Of a stretch of DNA of 64,000 nt, positions 8,811 through 16,274 are shown piece by piece (position 1 is the first letter of the stretch; each line of letters opens with the position of its first letter). The notes under the pieces are model-generated. The model had not been told where the DNA came from. It saw nothing but the letters and a program-made list of their open reading frames with translations, and did not search any database. The stretch is from Streptomyces sp. NBC_00569 (lineage in GTDB: Bacteria > Actinomycetota > Actinomycetes > Streptomycetales > Streptomycetaceae), in the NCBI RefSeq assembly GCF_036345255.1, contig NZ_CP107783.1:7424001-7488000 (forward strand), given 5' to 3'. Position numbers and translations under genes: made by a program.

Positions 8811-9689
8811 TCACCGGAACGTGTTGCACCGCGCCATGTCGCCGCTGCGGTAGCCCTCGTAGAACCACTGCTGCCGCTGCTGGGCCGAGCCGTGCGTCCA
8901 GGTCTCCGGCGTCACCCGGCCCTGGAACCTCTCCTGGATCCGGTCGTCGCCGACGGCGGCCGCCGCGTCCAGGCCGTCCCGGATGTCCGCTTGGGTGAGG
9001 TTCGTGATCAGGGGCTTGCCCGTCTTGTCGTCGGGCGTCGTCGTCGCGTGGTGCGCCCAGACCCCGGCGTAGCAGTCCGCCTGGAGCTCGACCCGCACCG
9101 CGTTGCTGTTCCGGCCCGTACGCCCGTCCTGGGAGCGCTGGAGCGTCCCCATCAAGTTCTGCACGTGGTGCCCGTACTCGTGCGCCACCACGTAGGCCTG
9201 CGCGAAGGGACCGCCGCTGGAGCCGAACTTGGTGCGCAGCTCGTCGAAGAAGCCCAGGTCCAGATAGACCTTGCGGTCACCCGGGCAGTAGAAGGGCCCG
9301 ACCGCCGAGGTCGCCGTGCCGCACGCGGTGGCGACCTGGCCGGTGAAGAACACGGTCTGTGCGGGGGAGTAGGTGCCCCCGCGGTCGCGGAACTCCTGAC
9401 GCCAGTAGTCCTGGACGCTGTTGACGACCGCCACGATGCGGCAGTCCTCCTTGTTGTTCGCGTCCTGCCCCGTACGGCAGTCCTGGCTGACCTGGGCCGC
9501 GGACGAGACGCTGGTGTCGGGTTCGCCACTGCCGGAGGAGAGGCCGAATTCGTTCGTGCCGAAGAAGAGGCCGACCAGGAGGGCGAGCAGGCCCGCGAGG
9601 CCGCCGCCGACGGTCCGCCGGCCGCCGGGGACCCGGCGCCTGTCCTGGACCTCGGAGGTGTCCAGGTCGGCGTCGTCGTCGAACTGCAT
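8811..9689 (-). CDS. YpfJ-type neutral zinc metallopeptidase
   Basis: A 292-aa membrane-anchored protein of the COG2321 'putative neutral zinc metallopeptidase' family. A short cytoplasmic N-terminus rich in Asp and Arg is followed by one transmembrane helix (about residues 28-45). The zinc-binding motif HEYGHH is at residues 170-175. Several cysteines (DCRTG, DCRIV, ACGTA, YCPGD) suggest extracytoplasmic disulfides. C-terminal [13 protein letters not shown] provides the likely third zinc ligand, and [16 protein letters not shown] is a family hallmark. The physiological substrate is unknown. It is a single-gene unit reading away from the ABC-F gene. Confidence 0.88.
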   Translation of the reverse strand: MQFDDDADLDTSEVQDRRRVPGGRRTVGGGLAGLLALLVGLFFGTNEFGLSSGSGEPDTSVSSAAQVSQDCRTGQDANNKEDCRIVAVVNSVQDYWRQEFRDRGGTYSPAQTVFFTGQVATACGTATSAVGPFYCPGDRKVYLDLGFFDELRTKFGSSGGPFAQAYVVAHEYGHHVQNLMGTLQRSQDGRTGRNSNAVRVELQADCYAGVWAHHATTTPDDKTGKPLITNLTQADIRDGLDAAAAVGDDRIQERFQGRVTPETWTHGSAQQRQQWFYEGYRSGDMARCNTFR

Positions 9690-9818
9690 GGCCGCACCGC
9701 CCTCTGCTGCACGTCAGGGGCGGCGGCCCGCCGCCCATCGCCCACTATCGAACAGTTCGTGGCGGTCTGCCCCTCGGCCCGGGAACGGCAGGGCGGAAAA
9801 CTGTTTGCATCGCCCCGT

Positions 9819-9824
9819 TAGACT
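9819..9824 (+). promoter_or_regulatory. -10 element TAGACT of the ABC-F transcription unit
   Basis: TAGACT lies six bases before an ATG at 9831, so the transcript probably begins at that ATG (leaderless). No good -35 is visible at the standard distance. It is the best promoter candidate for the ABC-F gene, whose own GTG is 90 bases downstream. Confidence 0.55.
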
Positions 9825-9830
9825 TGGCCC

Positions 9831-9854
9831 ATGGCCATTCTCCGCATGCACTAG
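9831..9854 (+). CDS. Seven-residue leader peptide MAILRMH upstream of ABC-F
   Basis: ATG GCC ATT CTC CGC ATG CAC TAG encodes MAILRMH. It is positioned as the first, leaderless cistron of the ABC-F transcript. The stop codon overlaps the left arm of a weak six-base inverted repeat (9854-9859 with 9883-9888). Short upstream ORFs are known to control ABC-F antibiotic-resistance genes by ribosome-mediated attenuation. That this one does so is an inference. Chance occurrence is possible because the ORF is so short. Confidence 0.4.
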   Translation: MAILRMH

Positions 9855-9913
9855 ACGGCTCATCGCCCTCAGTAGCCCTTCCGCCGTCCATATCCCTGCT
9901 CAGGAGTCTGTCC

Positions 9914-11512
9914 GTGATCACCGCTTCCGGCATCGAGCTGCGCGCCGGCGCCCGCATCCTCATCGAGAACGCCACCTTCCGTATCGCCAAGGGCGACCGC
10001 ATCGGCCTGGTCGGACGCAACGGCGCGGGCAAGACGACGCTCACCAAGTGCCTCGCCGGTGAGGGCACCCCGGCCGGAGGTCAGATCGCCCGCTCCGGAG
10101 AGGTCGGCTACCTGCCGCAGGACCCCCGCACCGGCGACCTCGACGTCCTGGCCCGCGACCGCATCCTGTCCGCGCGCGGCCTCGACACCCTGATCCAGAA
10201 GATGCGTGACAACGAGCAGCGCATCGCCAACGGCACGGGCGCCACGCGCGCGAAGGCGCTCAAGCAGTACGAGCGCCAGGAGACGGAGTTCCTCACCAAG
10301 GGCGGATACGCCGCCGAGGCCGAGGCCGCCACCATCGCCGCCGCGCTCAACCTGCCCGACCGCGTGCTCGGCCAGCCCCTGCACACGCTCTCCGGCGGAC
10401 AGCGCCGCCGTATCGAGCTGGCCCGCATCCTCTTCTCCGACGCGGACACCCTGCTCCTCGACGAGCCCACGAACCACCTCGACGCCGACTCCATCGTCTG
10501 GCTGCGCGACTACCTGAAGTCGTACCGCGGTGGCTTCATCGTGATCTCCCACGACGTCGACCTCGTCGAGACGGTCGTCAACAAGGTGTTCTACCTGGAC
10601 GCGAACCGCTCCCAGATCGACGTCTACAACATGGGCTGGAAGCTCTACCAGCAGCAGCGCGAGGCCGACGAGAAGCGCCGCAAGCGCGAGCGCCAGAACG
10701 CCGAGAAGAAGGCCGCGGCCCTCAACTCCCAGGCCGACAAGATGCGCGCCAAGGCGACCAAGACCGTCGCCGCGCAGAACATGGCCAAGCGCGCCGACCG
10801 GCTGCTCGCCGGGCTCGACGCGGTCCGCGTCTCCGACAAGGTCGCCAAGCTGCGCTTCCCCGAGCCCTCCCCGTGCGGCAAGACGCCGCTGATGGCCGAG
10901 GGCCTGTCGAAGTCGTACGGCTCCCTGGAGATCTTCACCGACGTCGACCTGGCCATCGACAAGGGCTCGCGCGTCGTCATCCTCGGCCTCAACGGCGCGG
11001 GCAAGACCACCCTGCTCAAGCTGCTCGGCGGGGCCGAGAAGCCGGACACCGGCGAGATCATCGAGGGCCACGGCCTCAAGCTCGGCTACTACGCGCAGGA
11101 GCACGAGACCCTCGACCCGGAGCGCACGGTCCTGGAGAACATGCGCTCCGCCGCCCCCGACCTGGACCTGGTCGAGGTGCGCAAGACGCTCGGTTCGTTC
11201 CTGTTCTCCGGGGACGACGTCGACAAGCCGGCCGGTGTCCTGTCCGGCGGTGAGAAGACCCGCCTCGCGCTCGCCACGCTCGTCGTGTCGTCCGCGAACG
11301 TCCTGCTCCTCGACGAGCCCACGAACAACCTCGACCCGGCCAGCCGCGAGGAGATCCTCGGCGCGCTGCGCACCTACAAGGGCGCCGTCGTCCTCGTCAC
11401 CCACGACGAGGGCGCCGTGGACGCGCTCCAGCCGGAGCGGATCATCCTGCTGCCCGACGGCGTCGAGGACCTCTGGGGCCAGGACTACGCGGATCTGGTC
11501 AGCCTCGCCTGA
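9914..11512 (+). CDS. ABC-F family ATP-binding protein (translation factor type)
   Basis: A 532-aa soluble protein with two ABC ATPase domains and no membrane part, the hallmark of ABC-F ribosome-associated factors. Domain 1 has Walker A GRNGAGKTT, signature LSGGQRRR and Walker B LLLDEPTNHLD. The charged linker (ADEKRRKRERQNAEKKAAAL and onward) is the P-site tRNA interaction motif. Domain 2 has GLNGAGKTT, LSGGEKTR and LLLDEPTNNLD. GTG 9914 is preceded by AGGAG at seven bases. The family includes EttA-like factors and antibiotic-protection proteins; which type this is cannot be decided here. A leaderless mini-ORF precedes it. Confidence 0.93.
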   Translation: MITASGIELRAGARILIENATFRIAKGDRIGLVGRNGAGKTTLTKCLAGEGTPAGGQIARSGEVGYLPQDPRTGDLDVLARDRILSARGLDTLIQKMRDNEQRIANGTGATRAKALKQYERQETEFLTKGGYAAEAEAATIAAALNLPDRVLGQPLHTLSGGQRRRIELARILFSDADTLLLDEPTNHLDADSIVWLRDYLKSYRGGFIVISHDVDLVETVVNKVFYLDANRSQIDVYNMGWKLYQQQREADEKRRKRERQNAEKKAAALNSQADKMRAKATKTVAAQNMAKRADRLLAGLDAVRVSDKVAKLRFPEPSPCGKTPLMAEGLSKSYGSLEIFTDVDLAIDKGSRVVILGLNGAGKTTLLKLLGGAEKPDTGEIIEGHGLKLGYYAQEHETLDPERTVLENMRSAAPDLDLVEVRKTLGSFLFSGDDVDKPAGVLSGGEKTRLALATLVVSSANVLLLDEPTNNLDPASREEILGALRTYKGAVVLVTHDEGAVDALQPERIILLPDGVEDLWGQDYADLVSLA

Positions 11513-11541
11513 CCCTCCGGCGCCCGCGTCCGGGCCCGCAC

Positions 11542-11636
11542 GATCACGGTCGGCCGTCAGCGCGGCTTGATCGAAAGGCTGATCCACTCGGTATGGATCA
11601 TTCGGCCGATCCGTGATCCATCATCTGAGTGAGATC
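11542..11636. promoter_or_regulatory. Cluster of seven GATC sites upstream of gbn
   Basis: GATC starts at 11542, 11569, 11581, 11596, 11608, 11615 and 11633. At this GC content about 0.2 copies would be expected in 95 bases. The spacings are irregular. The downstream gene encodes Gbn, a GATC-binding nucleoid protein, so this is a probable autoregulatory binding array. An eighth site is at 11863, 40 bases before the gbn start. The rest of the 11513-11905 gap has no convincing gene. Confidence 0.7.
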
Positions 11637-11905
11637 TCCTCGTACCGCGGTGTGTCCTACACGGATTTCGTCGCCGCACCGGCGCCGGGGCCCTTGTGTT
11701 GACGGACAACGCGCTGACCTGGCCCTTCGCGGACAACGCCGTTTCCGGCCTCGTCGAGGTGTGCCCGGAACCCTCCGTTCCGCTCGTGTCGACCGCTTCC
11801 CGACCGCACAAGCTCGTCGTACGGACCTTGCCGAATGGGTGGCCAGGAAGCCCGGGAGGGGTGATCATGAGAAGTCCAGAGCGCACTTCCCATGAGGAGG
11901 CACGG

Positions 11906-12130
11906 GTGGCCGAGACTCTGAAGAAGGGCAGCCGGGTAACCGGCGCCGCGCGCGACAAGCTCGCGGCAGACCTGAAGAAGAAGTACGACTCCGGTGCGAG
12001 CATCCGAGCGCTGGCCGAAGAAACCGGCCGCTCGTATGGGTTCGTGCACCGGATGCTCAGTGAGTCGGGAGTCACGCTGCGAGGTCGCGGCGGGGCTACA
12101 CGCGGCAAGAAGGCGACCGCGGCCGGCTGA
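11906..12130 (+). CDS. gbn: GATC-binding nucleoid-associated protein Gbn
   Basis: A 74-aa basic protein with a single helix-turn-helix: LAADLKKKYDSGASIRALAEETGRSYGFVHRMLSESGV covers roughly residues 18-56, followed by a Gly/Arg/Lys-rich tail. It matches what I remember of SCO1839 (Gbn) of S. coelicolor, an actinobacterial nucleoid protein that binds GATC-containing sites and affects development. The same neighbours (ABC-F gene, enoyl-CoA hydratase) support this. GTG 11906 follows GAGGAGG at five bases; longer readings to 11696 lack support. Its upstream region is packed with GATC, suggesting autoregulation. Confidence 0.9.
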   Translation: MAETLKKGSRVTGAARDKLAADLKKKYDSGASIRALAEETGRSYGFVHRMLSESGVTLRGRGGATRGKKATAAG

Positions 12131-12259
12131 CCCGGGCAGTGCACAGGCTTCGATGGTGACCACCCGGTCGGTCCGCCGACCGGCCGGTTGGTTACTGTGC
12201 AGTAGTTTCGAGGGCGTCGACACGTCCTCGTCCGACTGCGCACACCATCGGAGGCACAC

Positions 12260-13072
12260 ATGGCTTCGCCCGACAGCGGATCCGGCTCGCTCGCGCCGGT
12301 ACTCGACAAGGACGGGGTCCGCCTCACCGTCGACGGCTCCATCGCCACGGTGACGCTGACCAACCCGGACAAGCGCAACGCCCAAAGTCCTGCTCTGTGG
12401 CGGGCGTTGGCCGACGCCGGGAAGTCCCTGCCGGGCAGCGTGCGCGTCGTCGTACTGCGCGCGGAGGGACTCTCGTTCTCCGCGGGCCTCGACCGTCAGG
12501 CGTTCACGCCCGAGGGTTTCGACGGCGAGCCGTCCTTCATCGACCTGGCGCGCGGCTCCGACGACGTGCTCGACGACACCATCGCCGAGTACCAGGAGGC
12601 GTTCACCTGGTGGCGGCGCAGCGACATCATCACCGTCGCCGCGGTGCAGGGACACGCGATCGGCGCGGGCTTCCAGCTCGCCCTCGCCTGCGATCTGCGG
12701 ATCGCCGCCGAGGACGTGCAGTTCTCCATGCGCGAGACCAGCCTCGGTCTGGTGCCCGACCTCACCGGCACGCATCCGCTCGTCTCCCTCGTGGGATACG
12801 CGCGCGCCCTGGAGATCTGCGTCACCGGCCGCTACGTCCACGCCGACGAGGCCGGCCGCATCGGCCTGGCCAACCTCGTGGTGCCCGCCGACCAGCTCGA
12901 CGCCGCCGCGCGTGACCTCGCCGGAGCGCTCATCGCCGCGCCCCGCGACGCCGTCATCGAGACCAAGGCCCTGCTCCAGGGCGTCTCCGGACGCTCGTAC
13001 GAGGAGCAGCGCACCGCCGAGCGCGCCGCTCAGGGACGCCGGCTCCGGGACCTGGCGGGCCTCGGCGACTGA
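12260..13072 (+). CDS. Enoyl-CoA hydratase/isomerase family protein
   Basis: A 270-aa crotonase-fold protein. LRAEGLSFSAGLDRQAF supplies the first oxyanion-hole segment, and VQGHAIGAGFQLALACDLRIA supplies the second with the CoA-binding Gly. MRETSLGLVPDLTGTHPLVSLVGYARALEICVTGR follows. One usual catalytic Glu position is occupied by Leu-Val (SLGLVPD), and the second carries Asp, so isomerase or hydratase activity cannot be assigned from residues alone. The ATG is preceded by GGAGG. The upstream 12131-12259 stretch contains its promoter, but no clear consensus is visible. Confidence 0.88.
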   Translation: MASPDSGSGSLAPVLDKDGVRLTVDGSIATVTLTNPDKRNAQSPALWRALADAGKSLPGSVRVVVLRAEGLSFSAGLDRQAFTPEGFDGEPSFIDLARGSDDVLDDTIAEYQEAFTWWRRSDIITVAAVQGHAIGAGFQLALACDLRIAAEDVQFSMRETSLGLVPDLTGTHPLVSLVGYARALEICVTGRYVHADEAGRIGLANLVVPADQLDAAARDLAGALIAAPRDAVIETKALLQGVSGRSYEEQRTAERAAQGRRLRDLAGLGD

Positions 13073-13116
13073 CGCGACCCACGCACGGCCCACGCATGAC
13101 CCGGGCCGGACGGCCC

Positions 13117-13851
13117 TCAGTGCACGGCGGTCACCAGAACGGCCACTGACGGATGATCCGCCAGGGCCTCGGTGACCGCCGTCCGCACGTCCCGCGCCAC
13201 ATCGAGCACCCGCCGCCCGCCCGACACGGCCAGTTCGATCCGCACATGCCGGCGCGGCAGGGCGGCCGCCGCGTCCTCGGGACGCTCCCCGATGTGCACC
13301 GCACGCCCCAGGCCGCCCAGCGAACCGGTCAGCCGCGTCACCCCCGGCACGGAGAGCGCGGCCTGCCCGGCCCGTTCCTCGTCGCTGTCACCCCTTGCCT
13401 GCCGGCTGTCCGCGACGTCGGCCTCCGCGTCCACCGAGGCGGGCTGGGCCTGCGTACCGTCGAGCAGCGCCGTCACCAGCAGATCCACCTGGTCCACCAC
13501 GAGTCCGAGCCCGTCGGACGCCGCGTCGTTCAGTGCCGCGCGCAGCCGGGACGCGGCCGTGGGCAGCGGTTCGTCCGGCGCCGCGGCGCACTCCGCGACG
13601 ATTCTCAGCGGCCCCGGCGGCAGGGCACTCGGTGGCGCGGGCACCGCGGACTCGTAGGAGCCGTCGGGGTCGGCGAGCTCGATCCGCAGGCTCTCCAGCC
13701 GGACTCCCGGCACCGATTGGGCTGTCCGGCGCAACGCCGACCGCGCCGCCGATTCGGCCAGCCAGCACCCGTCCCGCGGCCCTCCGAGCGGTACCAGCCT
13801 GCCGAGCCCGAGCTGGTGCCGTACTGCCTGCGTCCATTGGTCAGCGCTCAT
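13117..13851 (-). CDS. 'Nucleopolyhedrovirus P10 family' protein, Asp23-related
   Basis: A 244-aa protein. In Streptomyces the name 'nucleopolyhedrovirus P10 family' is used for this group, but nothing viral is visible. Both halves look like weak Asp23-like modules: VPGVRLESLRIELADPDG ... RIVAECAA in the N-terminal half, and VPGVTRLTGSLGG ... HVRIELAVSGGRRVLDVARDVRTAVTEAL in the C-terminal half. It is transcribed divergently from the Asp23 operon, 117 bases away. I start at ATG 13851 (MSADQW), since the 15 residues upstream look non-coding. A role with the Asp23 proteins at the membrane is inferred. Confidence 0.8.
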   Translation of the reverse strand: MSADQWTQAVRHQLGLGRLVPLGGPRDGCWLAESAARSALRRTAQSVPGVRLESLRIELADPDGSYESAVPAPPSALPPGPLRIVAECAAAPDEPLPTAASRLRAALNDAASDGLGLVVDQVDLLVTALLDGTQAQPASVDAEADVADSRQARGDSDEERAGQAALSVPGVTRLTGSLGGLGRAVHIGERPEDAAAALPRRHVRIELAVSGGRRVLDVARDVRTAVTEALADHPSVAVLVTAVH

Positions 13852-13968
13852 TGCCCCAGCCTGCCGCATCCATGGCGCGCGGCCGGGCAACCGCACTTAG
13901 TGTGGTCGAAAGAGCAGTGACTCCCAGAGAACGACCTGAGAGAACCTCTTCGAAAGGGACGACCCGCG

Positions 13969-14430
13969 ATGAGCGACACCGCAGAGAAGCCGGGCGAAGC
14001 GACCGGGGGCAGGACCAGTGTGACCAAGCGGGGCGGCGGGTCCGCCGCGACGCGAGGACGCACCACCATCGCCGACGGTGTGGTCGAGAAGATCGCCGGC
14101 CTCGCCGCGCGGGACGTCATGGGCGTGCACGCGATGGGCAGCGGTCTGTCCCGCACCTTCGGAGCCGTACGCGACCGGGTGCCCGGCGGCGGCAAATCCG
14201 TGTCGCGAGGGGTGAAGGCGGAGGTCGGAGAGGTACAGACGGCGCTGGACCTGGAAATCGTCGTGGAGTACGGGGTGTCGATCGCCGACGTAGCCCGCGA
14301 CGTGCGCGAGAACGTGGTCGCGGCCGTCGAGCGCATGACCGGCCTCGAGGTCGTCGAGGTCAACATCGCGGTGAGCGACGTGAAGCTGCCCGACGAAGAG
14401 GACGAGGAGCCGGAATCCCGGCTTCAGTGA
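13969..14430 (+). CDS. Asp23/Gls24 family envelope stress protein
   Basis: A 153-aa cytosolic protein of the alkaline shock family. The core reads TTIADGVVEKIAGLAARDVMGVHAMG, then VQTALDLEIVVEYGVSIADVARDVRENVVAAVERMTGLEVVEVNIAVSDVKLP. It has a disordered, Thr/Gly-rich N-terminus of about 25 residues and an acidic C-terminus. In Firmicutes Asp23 is tethered to the membrane by AmaP, which is encoded at the end of this same operon. The ATG is preceded by an AAAGGGACGACCCGCG ribosome-binding region. It is the first gene of a five-gene unit ending at 16249. Confidence 0.93.
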   Translation: MSDTAEKPGEATGGRTSVTKRGGGSAATRGRTTIADGVVEKIAGLAARDVMGVHAMGSGLSRTFGAVRDRVPGGGKSVSRGVKAEVGEVQTALDLEIVVEYGVSIADVARDVRENVVAAVERMTGLEVVEVNIAVSDVKLPDEEDEEPESRLQ

Positions 14431-14469
14431 CCACCCGCCCGCGAGCTTGCCCTTGAGGAGGAGCGCTCG

Positions 14470-14655
14470 ATGAACCTGGCCGTGATCGGCATGATCGCCG
14501 GAATGGCTCTCGCATTCGCCGGATACTTCGGCGGCTTCGGGGCCTTCCTGCTGGTGGCGGCGCTCGGCGCCGTCGGCTTCGTCGCAGGCCGGTTCCTCGA
14601 GGGGGACCTGGAGCCCGGCGATTTCTTCCGCTCGCGCGGCGACCGGCGGCGGTGA
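14470..14655 (+). CDS. Small glycine-rich membrane protein of the Asp23 operon
   Basis: A 61-aa protein with two closely spaced hydrophobic helices (about residues 3-20 and 23-43) separated by a Gly turn, then a charged C-terminus (EGDLEPGDFFRSRGDRRR). It resembles the small DUF2273-like membrane proteins found beside Asp23/AmaP genes, but the match is by size and context. GAGGAGGAGCGCTCG lies immediately before the ATG, a strong ribosome-binding site. It starts 39 bases after the first asp23 gene and three bases before the second. Confidence 0.85.
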   Translation: MNLAVIGMIAGMALAFAGYFGGFGAFLLVAALGAVGFVAGRFLEGDLEPGDFFRSRGDRRR

Positions 14656-14658
14656 CCG

Positions 14659-15003
14659 GTGGCGACACAGGTCGCGCCCGCCGACCGCGGTGCGACCCGG
14701 ATCGCCGACCGGGTCGTCGCGAAGATCGCCGCACAGGCGGCGCGTGAGGCGCTGCCCGCCGTTCCGGCGGACAGCAGCGCCCCGCACGCCACCGTCTCCG
14801 TGCGCCACGACATCGCCCATGTGCGGATCAGTCTCGAACTGGACTATCCCGGTGACATCGGAACGCAGTGCGGCGCCGTGCGTCGCCGAGTCGCCGAGCG
14901 GGTAAAGGCGTTGGCGGGGATGGAGGTGCCCGAGGTGGCCGTCCAGGTGGAGCGGCTGCACTCGGAGCACGATCGCGGCGCGGCACAGCGGAGGATCCGA
15001 TGA
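14659..15003 (+). CDS. Second Asp23/Gls24 family protein
   Basis: A 114-aa Asp23-family protein. GATRIADRVVAKIAAQAAREAL is the first conserved block, and ATVSVRHDIAHVRISLELDYPGDIGTQCGAVRRRVAERVKALAGMEVPEVAVQVERL the second. It lacks the long N- and C-terminal extensions of the first Asp23 gene. The start is GTG, three bases after the previous stop. Its own stop overlaps the next start in ATGA. Two different Asp23 paralogues in one operon suggest a heteromeric coat under the membrane, which is inference. Confidence 0.9.
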   Translation: MATQVAPADRGATRIADRVVAKIAAQAAREALPAVPADSSAPHATVSVRHDIAHVRISLELDYPGDIGTQCGAVRRRVAERVKALAGMEVPEVAVQVERLHSEHDRGAAQRRIR

Positions 15004-15665
15004 GCGAGCCCACACAGCCCCTGCCCGTCGTCGAACGCGGGCAGGGCGAGCTCGACCAGTTCGGCCAGTCGGGGTCCGCGGCCTCCTACAAGGCGCTGCC
15101 CACGCCGGAGGGCGAGCACGGCACCGGCCACCGCTTCTGGTCGTCGCGCCGGATCCCCGCCGCACTGGTGGCCATCGTGCTCCTCGGCGGCTCCGGGATT
15201 CTGCTCTACGACATCGCCGCCGTGCGCGCGGGCCACACCGCGATGCACTGGCGGCGCGCCCTCGCCCGCGAACTCGCCGAGCGGCCCCTGGACAACGTCT
15301 GGGTGCTGGTCGGCGCCGGGGTGGCCGCCGCGCTCGGGCTGTGGCTGATCGTGCTGGCCGTGACGCCCGGCCTCCGCGCCGTCCTGCCGATGCGCCGTGC
15401 CCACACCGACGTACGGGCCGGACTGCACCGCGACGCGGCCGCCATGGTCCTGCGGGACCGGGCCATGGAGGTGGCGGGCGTGCAGTCCGTACGCGTACGG
15501 ATGAAGCGCTCCAAGGCCCAGGTGCGGGCCGTCTCGCACTTCCGTCGACTCGACGACGTACGCGCCGATCTGGATGCCGTGATCGGCGAGACCGTCAAGG
15601 GACTCGGGCTCACCGCCACGCCTGGCCTGTCCGTACACGTGGCGCGGCCCGGAAAGAAGGGATGA
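15000..15665 (+). CDS. DUF6286-type membrane protein of the Asp23 operon
   Basis: A 221-aa protein. After about 55 polar residues come two transmembrane helices (about 57-78 and 100-122). A cytoplasmic domain follows that again resembles the Asp23 fold: HRDAAAMVLRDRAMEVAGVQSVRVRMKRSKAQVRAVSHFRRLDDVRADLDAVIGETVKGLGL. It overlaps both neighbours by four bases (ATGA at each end), so it is translationally coupled. It is probably a second membrane anchor or partner for Asp23; the function has not been shown. Confidence 0.85.
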   Translation: MSEPTQPLPVVERGQGELDQFGQSGSAASYKALPTPEGEHGTGHRFWSSRRIPAALVAIVLLGGSGILLYDIAAVRAGHTAMHWRRALARELAERPLDNVWVLVGAGVAAALGLWLIVLAVTPGLRAVLPMRRAHTDVRAGLHRDAAAMVLRDRAMEVAGVQSVRVRMKRSKAQVRAVSHFRRLDDVRADLDAVIGETVKGLGLTATPGLSVHVARPGKKG

Positions 15666-16249
15666 GCCCCGTGCTCAGGACCGTGAACCGGGTCGTCGTC
15701 GGCCTCGTCGGGCTGATCCTCGTCGTGGTCGGAGGGTCCGTACTCGCCGTCGGACTCGGTGTGTCCCCGCCGTCCTGGTGGATCTACGACGGGCGGCACG
15801 ACGTGCTGCTGAGCAGGGCGGACCGCTACCGGTGGCGCGGCGAGGGCTGGTGGTGGCCGGCCGTCATCGCGGTGCTCGCCGTCTGTGTGCTGCTCGCGCT
15901 GTGGTGGCTGGTCGCCCAGCTGCGCCGGCGCCGGCTCGCCGAGGTCCTCGTCGACACCGGGGACGGCGAGGGCGCGCTGCTGCGCGGCCGGGCGCTCGAA
16001 GGGGTCCTCGTCAGCGAGGCGGAGTCGCTCGACGGCGTGGAGAGCGCGCGGGTCCGCTTGACCGGGCGGCGCTCCGCACCCCACGTACGCATGGGCCTGC
16101 TCCTCGAACCGCACGCGGAGCCCGGGGCCGCGCTTCAGCGGATCAGTGAGGAGGCCCTGGGCCACGCGCGGGACTCCGCCGGGCTCGCCGCCCTGCCGGC
16201 CGAGGTACGGCTCCGCGCGGTGAAGCACCGCGCGGAGCGTGTGAGTTGA
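15662..16249 (+). CDS. amaP: Alkaline shock response membrane anchor AmaP
   Basis: A 195-aa protein with two transmembrane helices (about residues 8-30 and 60-82) flanking a short extracytoplasmic loop (SPPSWWIYDGRHDVLLSRADRYRWRGEGWWW). The C-terminal cytoplasmic region (RLAEVLVDTGDGEGALLRGRALEGVLVSEAESLDGVESARVRL...) looks Asp23-like. In Firmicutes AmaP holds Asp23 at the membrane. The start overlaps the previous stop in ATGA. The gene ends the operon and converges on the SDR gene, with only 25 bases between stops and no clear terminator hairpin. Confidence 0.87.
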   Translation: MSPVLRTVNRVVVGLVGLILVVVGGSVLAVGLGVSPPSWWIYDGRHDVLLSRADRYRWRGEGWWWPAVIAVLAVCVLLALWWLVAQLRRRRLAEVLVDTGDGEGALLRGRALEGVLVSEAESLDGVESARVRLTGRRSAPHVRMGLLLEPHAEPGAALQRISEEALGHARDSAGLAALPAEVRLRAVKHRAERVS

Positions 16250-16274
16250 CCCGGCAGGCTCGGCGCCCGCCCGG

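Noticed and set aside
9805..9810. TTGCAT as a -35 for the ABC-F promoter
   Set aside because: Only eight bases separate it from the TAGACT -10, far too short for a normal promoter.
9869..11587. A 572-aa open frame on the minus strand opposite the ABC-F gene
   Set aside because: It is an antisense shadow caused by high GC third positions; the plus-strand frame has full ABC-F motifs and a ribosome-binding site.
11629..11895. An 88-aa plus-strand ORF upstream of gbn
   Set aside because: No ribosome-binding site and Arg-rich shadow composition; the region is better explained as regulatory DNA with GATC sites.
13117..13851. Viral origin suggested by the name 'nucleopolyhedrovirus P10 family'
   Set aside because: No viral features are visible; the sequence resembles Asp23-type modules and sits beside an Asp23 operon.
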